This document shows, piece by piece, positions 58,158 to 64,000 of a DNA stretch of 64,000 bases. The DNA is taken from assembly GCA_037200525.1 (NCBI GenBank), contig JBBCGG010000001.1, forward strand, positions 4,828,501 to 4,892,500. Direction: 5' to 3'. The notes below the pieces were generated by a model, which was not told the DNA's origin, ran no database searches, and saw nothing but the letters and a program-made list of their open reading frames with translations. The stretch comes from Methylocella sp. (GTDB lineage: Bacteria > Pseudomonadota > Alphaproteobacteria > Rhizobiales > Beijerinckiaceae). Made by a program: the position numbers and the translations under genes. Numbering within the stretch: the stretch's first letter is position 1; each line of letters opens with the position of its first letter.

Positions 58158-58429
58158 TGCGGGTCTCCTTCGGTTTTTGGTGCGAGTCCGCGCCGTGCAG
58201 GCGAAACCACGATCGCGATAATCTCAGAGGCAGTCATGTTGGTGCTTCCAAGGAGCCTGACGGCTTCGCCATACTCGCCAAGGTCCACATGCCATTGCTC
58301 GGACACCCAGCTGAGAACTTCGCGCCAGCGGCACCGCTCCATGAAAACTGCGTTTTCAATTTCGAGCTGGAGGAGCGCGTCGTGATCCTCTGGAGTTTCG
58401 CGGGGGAGGAGGAACTGGGTCATGTTCAT
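58154..58429 (-). CDS. Small unknown phage protein
   Basis: A 91-residue protein (ATG at 58429) starting NMTQFLLPRETPEDHDALL. It has a CRWREVLSWVSEQWHVDLGEYGEAV helical segment and ends in MTASEIIAIVVSPARRG. Start and stop overlap its neighbours as ATGA on both sides, so translation is coupled. It may be a head or packaging protein; no family recognised. Confidence 0.55.
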   Translation of the reverse strand: MNMTQFLLPRETPEDHDALLQLEIENAVFMERCRWREVLSWVSEQWHVDLGEYGEAVRLLGSTNMTASEIIAIVVSPARRGLAPKTEGDPQ

Positions 58430-58851
58430 GCGAAGAGATCCTCCAAGTCGTCGCGTGCGGAGCCGAACCCGGCTTTGCGCAAGGTCTCGGGGTCCGGTGT
58501 GTGGATGAGAAGGTTTGAGTGTTCGGCTTCGCGCTGACCTTCGCGGATCGCATCGGCCCAAGTTTGTGTGTGACGCAGGAGGCGTGGGCCTTGACCTGAA
58601 AGCTTCGCGAAGCGAGCGCCGAAAGACGCGCCGCGAACGCGGGCTTGTTCCTGAGGCGGCAATGGCGGCGGAGGGGGTGGCGCGGCTGCTACGGCGGGCG
58701 CGGGCTGGCGTTTCGTGGTTTTGGTGGGCGCTGGTGAGGCCTCGATGGTCTTGGGCTTCCTTGAGCGTGGCTTGCGCTCTGGGTGCTTCGCTTGGATATC
58801 CAAAGCGAGTTTGGTTTTTTCGGCCAGGAGCTGCTTGAGGCCTTTTGTCAT
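58426..58851 (-). CDS. Proline-rich small phage protein
   Basis: A 141-residue protein: helical start (KGLKQLLAEKTKLALDIQAK), a low-complexity proline stretch (APPPPPPLPPQE), then a conserved-looking C-terminal part LRHTQTWADAIREGQREAEH. It starts by ATGA overlap with the HTH gene and ends by ATGA overlap with the next. No family recognised. Confidence 0.5.
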   Translation of the reverse strand: MTKGLKQLLAEKTKLALDIQAKHPERKPRSRKPKTIEASPAPTKTTKRQPAPAVAAAPPPPPPLPPQEQARVRGASFGARFAKLSGQGPRLLRHTQTWADAIREGQREAEHSNLLIHTPDPETLRKAGFGSARDDLEDLFA

Positions 58852-59225
58852 GGGGAGGCCTCCGCATGCTCTTCGGCGTCGGCGGGCGCGGGCGTCGGCT
58901 GGACAAGATCGACGCCATCCAAGATCCGCTTCATTTGCGCTTGGATTTCGAGATTTTTCATGTGACGGCGAGCTTCTTTGGCTTCCGCCTTCGTAATCCC
59001 TGCCCGTCGCCGATCTTCGCGCGTTGCGGTGGTGAGGCTGTCAAAATGCTTTTTCAAAGCTTCGCGCGTCGTCGTAAAAGTGCGCAGATCGCCGCCAGTC
59101 ATGGTGCCGGGGATTTCGCCTTTATTGATCATTTCGATGGTAAGCCGCGTGCTGAGGCCGATAACTTCAGCGATCAGTTTGGCTCCACGAAGCACACCTA
59201 AAGATGAGTTTTCCTGATTATTCAT
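58848..59225 (-). CDS. HTH protein, possibly small-terminase-like
   Basis: A 125-residue protein (ATG at 59225) with a winged-helix-type start (GAKLIAEVIGLSTRLTIEMINKGEIPG) as in excisionase or Nu1-like packaging proteins, then a charged coiled coil (RREDRRRAGITKAEAKEARRHMK). A small terminase would fit its place at the head of the late genes, but no large terminase follows. First gene of a run of overlapping reading frames. Confidence 0.5.
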   Translation of the reverse strand: MNNQENSSLGVLRGAKLIAEVIGLSTRLTIEMINKGEIPGTMTGGDLRTFTTTREALKKHFDSLTTATREDRRRAGITKAEAKEARRHMKNLEIQAQMKRILDGVDLVQPTPAPADAEEHAEASP

Positions 59226-59842
59226 CCGCAAACCCAATCTAGAGCTATTAGTGGTGGTTAGCGTAGGTTATGACCGATTAAATAACTCTATACTATTCCG
59301 ACGTCGGCCAAAACAGAATAATAGTGACGTTTCGCTCTAAATTAATAGTCAAATACGTAGCGGATCCAATTTTCATTTCATTGAAAACGTAGCGACAAAA
59401 AGCGGTAGCACGCCCCCGGTGTGTATATGTGACGGAAGTACCTTTTTGATTCTAGCTCGCTGGAGTTATCTCTAAGTATATCATGAGGTTAACGGCCCCC
59501 TCCTCTACAGATCGGGGATATCTCTACTGCTGGGGGATCGCCGACGCGTGGCGACGGACGGTCCAGGGGCGGATGGTCGTGGATAGGGAGGGGATGGAGA
59601 AGGATGGTCTATGGCCGCGCTCGGGCTGGGGAGAGCCCTGGGGAATTTGGGCGGCGGGCCAGCCAGAGGCCTAGCTAAGCTAACGCTCTCGCTGGGAGCT
59701 AAACCTAAGCATTGGGGGAGCGGGGAGAATTAAGGGGTATTTTCCCCTAGTTCCCTAGGGGTGTTACTATAAGGAGAAAGAAAGGGAAAAACAGGGTAAA
59801 TTCTCCCCGCTCCCCCGTTTCTCCCCTATTGCTACGCTTGCG
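59226..59842. other. Non-coding segment between the HTH and primase genes
   Basis: About 617 bases without a supported gene. The right half is purine-rich on the plus strand (GGATAGGGAGGGGATGGAG). It contains the perfect 18-bp inverted repeat at 59714-59816 and smaller palindromes. ACGTAGCG occurs twice (near 59354 and 59388). The region must hold the promoter for the late genes and may be a replication origin for the adjacent primase-helicase. Confidence 0.5.
59714..59816. repeat. Perfect 18-bp inverted repeat, candidate origin
   Basis: GGGGGAGCGGGGAGAATT at 59714-59731 is exactly mirrored by AATTCTCCCCGCTCCCCC at 59799-59816. The 67-base centre has its own perfect palindrome CCCCTAGTTCCCTAGGGG. 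TTCTCCCC recurs again at about 59819. There is no T tract in either direction, so a terminator is less likely than a cruciform, origin or regulatory RNA fold. It lies just after the primase-helicase stop. Confidence 0.65.
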
Positions 59843-61393
59843 CTAGAACGGACCAACATCATCATCCCCTCTTGGCCCTGCACCGGGCACCCGGCCACGC
59901 GCCGCTGCCGCCGCTCCATCCTCCCCAGCCACATCGGCAGCATAGTTCAATTTAATTCCCTTAAACACCGTCGAGCCGTGCGACTTGTAATCTTCGTATC
60001 CAGCTAACCGAAGTCGGGCAGCAAGATCATTTCGGGTCGTGTGATCAACGCCCTCATCATTTGCCCATTTTGAAAAGCTATCGAAAAGCGTTCCCAAAGA
60101 AAGTTTGGTAACAGTCTCGTCGCGCGAACAAAACAAACCGATCCAAAGCCCAACGCCATCCATATCTTTGCGATATTGCGCCGTCGCCTTGCTCACGATC
60201 TCCGGTGGCCTCAACCCGCCATTGGCGAGGTAATCCTTCAGGCCTTCAAGGCACCAATTCAAGATGCCGGGTAATTCAGGAACAAGCTTGTTCTCGCGAA
60301 AATCCTCATCCTTCTCGGCGTCGGAAATGGTCACAAGATAAGGCACATAGTGAATACGTCGCCAGATGCCAACATCCGTTCCTTTGATTTTCGGTTTATG
60401 GTTCGTGCGCAAAAACGGCTTATGCGTCGGCGTAAAATTGATTGGAGCTTCAAACAGCGCGCGGCCATAGAGCGTATCCTTACCAGCTAGATATTTGACG
60501 CGCTTCTCATTCAACTGGTCATTCTCGCTGGTCTCATTAATCCAAACAGCTCGCTTCCCTTTCACCGCAACGATTTCAGGGGTTGCACAATTTCGATCCT
60601 TCGCCGCAATAAGCAGGCCAGCATCCGCCGAATGGGCATAATCGCCGAGAATTTGATTTATGGTCTCCATTTCGGTGGTCTTACCGTTCGCGCCGCCGCC
60701 GTGCATTATGAAGAGGATTTCAACCATCTTGCCGGTTAGGGATATTCCGAAGAGCCGTCGCTTATAGGCAATCAGCTTATCATCACCATTGGAAATCTTA
60801 TGTTGGAAGGCCAGCCAATTGGGGCATTTTGCGTCGGGATCAAAAGACACCGAGCACCGCTTCGTGATGTAGTCTTCTCGGTTTCCGCCAGCTACAAAAT
60901 CGCCAGTCGCTAAATCGATCGTGCCGTTTTGAACGCCGAGCAACATCGGATTAGCATCAAGCGCGTCGGTCGATAAGATGACGTCGGAATCACTTCTCGC
61001 CAAATTGACCATCGCCGTGATCTGAAACGCGGTTTGGCATTTAAGCGCAAATTTCCGAAATGTTGTTCTCGCAGCTTCATCGGCGATCTCTTTTGCCTCA
61101 TCGAATAGCAACTCAACAGTCGCCTTTGCGCGGCGTACAATCTCGCCGTCTTCATCGCGCTTCCAATAAAGACCATCCCACACATACCAAGATTTAAATT
61201 GGGGAGCATATCGGATGTCAGCGCCGTGCCGCATCACTAATCGATGCGCATTACCTAGCTCCGTCAACTCTTCAGAAATAGCTATTTCAAAGTCAGTGTT
61301 CGCAGACTTTCTCTTCCCCTTTTTGAGCGTTATCTTAATAGTCGCTCTTCCGGTCTTTACTTTTCCCGTTTCCGCGTCTAAATTATAGTCCAC
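59843..61393 (-). CDS. P4/D5-type primase-helicase
   Basis: A 516-residue protein of the phage/plasmid primase-helicase group. The N-terminal D5 part (RHGADIRYAPQFKSWYVWDG) is followed by a superfamily-3 helicase: Walker A GGGANGKTT, Walker B-like GKRAVWINETSE, and sensor-like FKPTHK..FLRTNHKP motifs, with IWRRIHYVPY near the end. It unwinds the element's DNA at an origin. It ends in a Gly/Asp-rich tail. It follows the Toprim gene by 63 bases in the same direction. Confidence 0.9.
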   Translation of the reverse strand: MDYNLDAETGKVKTGRATIKITLKKGKRKSANTDFEIAISEELTELGNAHRLVMRHGADIRYAPQFKSWYVWDGLYWKRDEDGEIVRRAKATVELLFDEAKEIADEAARTTFRKFALKCQTAFQITAMVNLARSDSDVILSTDALDANPMLLGVQNGTIDLATGDFVAGGNREDYITKRCSVSFDPDAKCPNWLAFQHKISNGDDKLIAYKRRLFGISLTGKMVEILFIMHGGGANGKTTEMETINQILGDYAHSADAGLLIAAKDRNCATPEIVAVKGKRAVWINETSENDQLNEKRVKYLAGKDTLYGRALFEAPINFTPTHKPFLRTNHKPKIKGTDVGIWRRIHYVPYLVTISDAEKDEDFRENKLVPELPGILNWCLEGLKDYLANGGLRPPEIVSKATAQYRKDMDGVGLWIGLFCSRDETVTKLSLGTLFDSFSKWANDEGVDHTTRNDLAARLRLAGYEDYKSHGSTVFKGIKLNYAADVAGEDGAAAAARGRVPGAGPRGDDDVGPF

Positions 61394-61456
61394 TGGAATA
61401 TCCTTTCTATATCAACTTAGGCGCTCATTTCCCCTCCACGGGATTTGAGCGCTTTT

Positions 61457-62599
61457 TTATTTTTGTCGCGCCTGAATTTGATCGTTAAAATCTTTGTATC
61501 CCTTCTCAGGCAATATCATTTTGATTTTGATTCCTGCGCCTCGATATCGGTGTTGCACCTCTCTGTAGGCGCGCTCGCTGGCGCCGTTGTCGCGCTCGCC
61601 GAGCACGGTTAGCTCGCGAAGAAATGGGAGCGCAGGGAAGTCTCTAATTCCATACGTCGAGCCGGTCGCCCATACCGGACTAAGGCCCATCTGGATCGCG
61701 GAGAGACAGGTCTCAACACCTTCGCCGATTATCAACTTTCGAGCGGCGCGGACTTCAGCATCAGTGTGAAATTTAACAGCAGCGCCGGAAGCGATGCCGG
61801 GCATTTGCCGCAGCTTTTTCTGCTTCGACGCGCCGCCAGTTTTCACATCAACCATCATCGGCATCCATAGGCCTTCCTTGATGCGTTTGAAGCAAGTCCT
61901 ATGCACAGCGGTCAGTTCATCGGTTAAAATGTTCCGCATCGCGGCAATCATATAGTCGATCGTGATTTGTAGCTCGCGCTTCATGTTCGCTTCGGTCAGT
62001 TCGAAGTCGCCATAGCCGCGCGGCGAACCGGGACGACCATCCCACCCGCAATAGCCGCCATAGAGCACGCCTATCACGGTGTTGGCGAAGCGCTCGGAGC
62101 CAGTTATGGCGCGGCTCTCCAGATAGTTCTGGGCCAGGGTAAATGGGGCGCGAGGCCAATCAGTAATCTTGTGGAGGGCGCAAGCTTCGTCGATCGACAT
62201 GCCAGCCGGCCAATACCATTTGTGGAAATGCGACACTTCGTCGGTCGCCATGCGCCACAGGTATCTCGCATTGCTTATGCGCTCAGCTTCCGAGAAGATA
62301 TCGACGCGTGGCGGCTCTCCAGCTTCGACCTTCGCGGCCTCGATCAACTCATCAAAATACTCGCGGCAACTAGCCAGCGCTCCGCTGCCCAGTGCTGGGT
62401 CATCGTAATCAGCAGGGAAGATGCTATAGCCGGTAGCACTAAGCCGCACCTGGACTTCCAAGCTTTCTGGCCCAGGACCGAAGCAGCGAACAGAGCCGGT
62501 TTCAACACTCCCCTCAAGCGCGCGCGCGTACCATTCAAGCGCCTCAGGGTTAGCGGAGCCCCTGGCGTTGTGCGGCGCGTCTTGCTCGTCGCTGCTCAT
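61457..62599 (-). CDS. Toprim-domain primase-like protein
   Basis: A 380-residue protein. Residues 100-240 have a helical SF3-associated middle domain. The Toprim fold is in the C-terminal third: EGVETCLSAIQ with the catalytic Glu, then the ERDNGASE segment in place of the usual DxD, and KDFNDQI. Such proteins synthesise primers for phage or satellite DNA. It directly precedes the primase-helicase. Confidence 0.8.
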   Translation of the reverse strand: MSSDEQDAPHNARGSANPEALEWYARALEGSVETGSVRCFGPGPESLEVQVRLSATGYSIFPADYDDPALGSGALASCREYFDELIEAAKVEAGEPPRVDIFSEAERISNARYLWRMATDEVSHFHKWYWPAGMSIDEACALHKITDWPRAPFTLAQNYLESRAITGSERFANTVIGVLYGGYCGWDGRPGSPRGYGDFELTEANMKRELQITIDYMIAAMRNILTDELTAVHRTCFKRIKEGLWMPMMVDVKTGGASKQKKLRQMPGIASGAAVKFHTDAEVRAARKLIIGEGVETCLSAIQMGLSPVWATGSTYGIRDFPALPFLRELTVLGERDNGASERAYREVQHRYRGAGIKIKMILPEKGYKDFNDQIQARQK

Positions 62600-62637
62600 C
62601 AGTAAAGCTCCTAAGCGTAAGCTTCCAGCAATTCAGA

Positions 62638-63048
62638 TCAAGCCGCTTCAAAATCTGGATCATGGTCGCAAGGAATATCAACAATAGGCGTTCGGCCTCC
62701 AATAAAAACAGAAATTGGTGGAGCGAAGCCCCCAAGCTGAACCCGGAAGCAACGGAATGAGTATCCGATGCGCTCTGCGAATTCTTTGTAGCCTTTCTTA
62801 GGCATTTTATTGGCCCGCAAATACATCGCATAAACGCCATGCCTGCTATCGCAAAATATTCTCTCGATGCAGCTTTTTAACTCTTCAGGCATGGGTTTAA
62901 TTGCGAAGCGAATTGCGTGAAGTTCGGCTTCGATATGGTGGCGGCTTTCTACCCAAACGCCGTCGATGCTGGATAGCGAGTTGTACTTCGATCGTTCCTC
63001 AGGCGTCATTTCGCTTAAGCGACTTCTGTCTGCTTCTTCGTTCAACAT
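62638..63048 (-). CDS. Unknown replication-module protein
   Basis: A 136-residue protein (ATG at 63048). Helical and charged start (ADRSRLSEMTPEERSKYNSL), a middle with CIERIFCDSRHGVYAM, and an end with KKGYKEFAERIGYSFRCFR and DIPCDHDPDF. It lies between the AlpA-like regulator and the Toprim protein. Family not recognised. Confidence 0.5.
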   Translation of the reverse strand: MLNEEADRSRLSEMTPEERSKYNSLSSIDGVWVESRHHIEAELHAIRFAIKPMPEELKSCIERIFCDSRHGVYAMYLRANKMPKKGYKEFAERIGYSFRCFRVQLGGFAPPISVFIGGRTPIVDIPCDHDPDFEAA

Positions 63049-63103
63049 CAATCTATTCCTTTCAAAGTATGGGCGGCGTGGCAAAGTTGATCTACATGAC
63101 GTG

Positions 63104-63343
63104 CTATCCAACCTTCAACTTGGCAGGAACTACAGTTGCCTTCTCCAGGCGCGCGATTACCTCAAGGATGCTAGATTTTCTCCAACGGTACTCGCGACCG
63201 ATCTTTATCGGCGTCGGGAACTCAAGATCAGCATAGTACGGATGACGACGGTAGCGCCAAAAAGTCGTCTCAGATCGGCAACCCAGCATGATCATCGCGT
63301 CGGAAGTGCTAATCCAAATCTCATCATCTTTCAGTGTAGGCAT
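63104..63343 (-). CDS. AlpA-like HTH regulator
   Basis: A 79-residue DNA-binding protein of the AlpA/MerR-like excisionase group: WISTSDAMIMLGCRSETTFWRYRR as helix-turn-helix, then the wing FPTPIKIGREYRWRKSSILEVI. AlpA-type proteins regulate integrase and excision in P4-like elements. The ATG follows AAAGGAG. It is the first gene of the leftward block. Confidence 0.85.
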   Translation of the reverse strand: MPTLKDDEIWISTSDAMIMLGCRSETTFWRYRRHPYYADLEFPTPIKIGREYRWRKSSILEVIARLEKATVVPAKLKVG

Positions 63344-63502
63344 CGTATGGTCTCCTTTAATAGCCTTCGCGGAGCCTATAACGAAAGAATAAATGACGTA
63401 TACACCTAAACAGCGCCTCGATTTAATTATTAGTTTTGGTCTTTTTCCGAAAAAACGAAACACTTAAGCTAAGCCTTATTGTTGCTCAGCCTCGGGCACC
63501 TA

Positions 63503-63523
63503 GCCGTCTTGCTAGCGCTAGCA
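63503..63523. repeat. Palindrome, copy 2 of 2
   Basis: Identical over 21 bases to 50414-50434, with the perfect palindrome TTGCTAGCGCTAGCAA at 63508-63523. Its place in the divergent control region makes it a candidate operator. Confidence 0.7.
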
Positions 63524-63545
63524 ACGCGGCCCAGCGTCAGCCCAA

Positions 63546-63580
63546 CAAAAAGCCCAGCGCGGGGATCGAGAGCGCTGGGC
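63546..63580 (-). terminator. Intrinsic terminator, minus strand
   Basis: GCCCAGCGC/GCGCTGGGC (9 bp, perfect, 11-base loop) followed on the minus strand by TTTTTGTTGGG. It would stop leftward transcription coming from beyond the window before it enters the AlpA operon. Confidence 0.65.
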
Positions 63581-63671
63581 AGGATCTCTCAGTAAAATTC
63601 GAGGGCCTTAACGCCGCTCGCAGCGCTCCTGCAATCCGTGGTACGCTCAGCGGAAAGCAGGAGACTCGTTA

Positions 63672-63962
63672 ATGGCCAAATTTTACGTCGTTTGTATCAT
63701 GTCGCCGGAAGAAGGCGGACGGTATACGGTATTTGAAGAAAACCCTCTAAATGCCAAATCCTACGCAGACAACGCCTTATCGAAGGGCGCTGACTCGCCA
63801 GTGAATATCTATTCAGTTGAAGCAAGCGACGTCCGAGCGGCCCATGAGGCAGTAAAAGCGGACAAAGGCTCTCTCTATCTTTCTCTTTCGCTGAAGGCGA
63901 CGCCTGAACAAATCGAGGCCGCGAAAGAAATACAAATGATAGACGATCTCCTTGGGTTTTGA
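63672..63962 (+). CDS. Small unknown protein
   Basis: A 96-residue protein: beta-rich start (KFYVVCIMSPEEGGRYTVF), helical middle (NAKSYADNALSKGAD), helical end (TPEQIEAAKEIQMIDDLLGF). A GGAG site precedes the ATG. No family. First rightward gene after the control region. Confidence 0.5.
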   Translation: MAKFYVVCIMSPEEGGRYTVFEENPLNAKSYADNALSKGADSPVNIYSVEASDVRAAHEAVKADKGSLYLSLSLKATPEQIEAAKEIQMIDDLLGF

Positions 63963-64000
63963 ATCGATCCCATCACCGGAAGCTGCTTTTAGAATGCCCA

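Larger units (their letters stand above)
63344..63671. promoter_or_regulatory. Divergent control region
   Basis: About 330 bases between the AlpA-like gene and a rightward gene. It is AT-rich near 63380-63480 (promoter region of the leftward operon). It contains the second copy of the 21-base palindrome (63503-63523) and a strong hairpin (63552-63580). A switch region controlling the two transcripts would fit. Confidence 0.5.
44600..64000. mobile_element. Integrated phage-type element, right end outside window
   Basis: Everything right of mutY reads as one horizontally acquired unit: a tyrosine integrase at its left edge, unrecognised cargo, and a leftward block of phage genes (AlpA regulator, Toprim and D5-type primase-helicase, HTH, protease-scaffold, tail protein D, NusG paralogue). 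No host housekeeping gene interrupts it. The left boundary is inferred from the mutY start and the repeats at 44604-44674. No terminase large subunit, portal, major capsid or tail-tube gene is seen in the 19 kb shown. It is either a defective prophage or a satellite. Confidence 0.75.

Noticed and set aside
58430-58918. Upstream extension of the 91-residue gene
   Set aside because: The frame is open further, but overlaps two coupled genes; the ATG at 58429 gives an ATGA overlap and a sensible product.
59483-59674. Open frame of 63 codons in the non-coding segment
   Set aside because: Trp/Gly-rich composition comes from the purine-rich DNA; no ribosome site.

Overview
The window reads as chromosome of a high-GC alphaproteobacterium of the Hyphomicrobiales, most likely a methylotroph or methanotroph of the Beijerinckiaceae/Methylocystaceae type. 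The evidence is a lanthanide-type methanol dehydrogenase cluster (xoxF-xoxG-xoxJ), a CcrM-type cell-cycle DNA methyltransferase, a mitofilin-like/HemY-like gene pair, a PTS-Ntr enzyme I (ptsP) and a polyhydroxyalkanoate-granule type protein. The species cannot be fixed from the sequence alone.

Layout. Bases 1-3400 are a decayed zone: a frameshifted SRAP (YedK/HMCES-type) remnant, a frameshifted secreted-protein gene and a scrap of an IS3-family orfA, ending at a tRNA-Thr(CGU). Bases 3.5-31 kb are mostly ordinary chromosome: hemY-like and mitofilin-like genes, a TPR/glycosyltransferase-like gene broken by two frameshifts, ubiG facing lysC, then ptsP, prfA, a half-size EamA transporter, a YbhB protein, a transglutaminase-like protein, a lipoprotein hydrolase, purH, copA, a small molybdate-related group (molbindin, a ModC C-terminal domain without its ATPase, a ModE-type regulator), an S9 peptidase, an aldo/keto reductase and folP-folK. 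Bases 31-35 kb hold xoxJ, xoxG and xoxF on the minus strand. A hairpin terminator lies between xoxF and xoxG, and unnamed secreted proteins flank the cluster. Bases 35.3-44.6 kb return to housekeeping genes (GST, rlmJ, RNase T2, manC/algA, rnhB, ccrM, mutY).

From just upstream of mutY (about 44.6 kb) to the right edge lies an integrated element of at least 19 kb that does not end in the window. It starts with a P4-type tyrosine integrase next to three direct repeats that look like integrase-binding sites. Next comes cargo of unrecognised genes, including a DUF4238 gene cleanly split by an 831-bp IS5-family insertion; removing the IS and one CTAG duplication restores a 323-codon frame. A leftward block of about 10.5 kb follows, read from right to left: an AlpA-like regulator, a Toprim primase-like protein, a P4/D5-type primase-helicase, a 600-base non-coding segment with a perfect 18-bp inverted repeat, an HTH protein, four overlapping or adjacent small genes, an S49 capsid-type protease with a scaffold-like tail, a phage tail protein D, a NusG-like antiterminator paralogue and two small genes.

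No large terminase, portal, major capsid or tail-tube gene is visible. The element therefore looks either like a defective prophage or like a phage satellite that carries its own replication module, protease/scaffold and antiterminator and borrows the rest from a helper. This is the most interesting part of the window. Positions and motifs below were read by eye; no database search was run.
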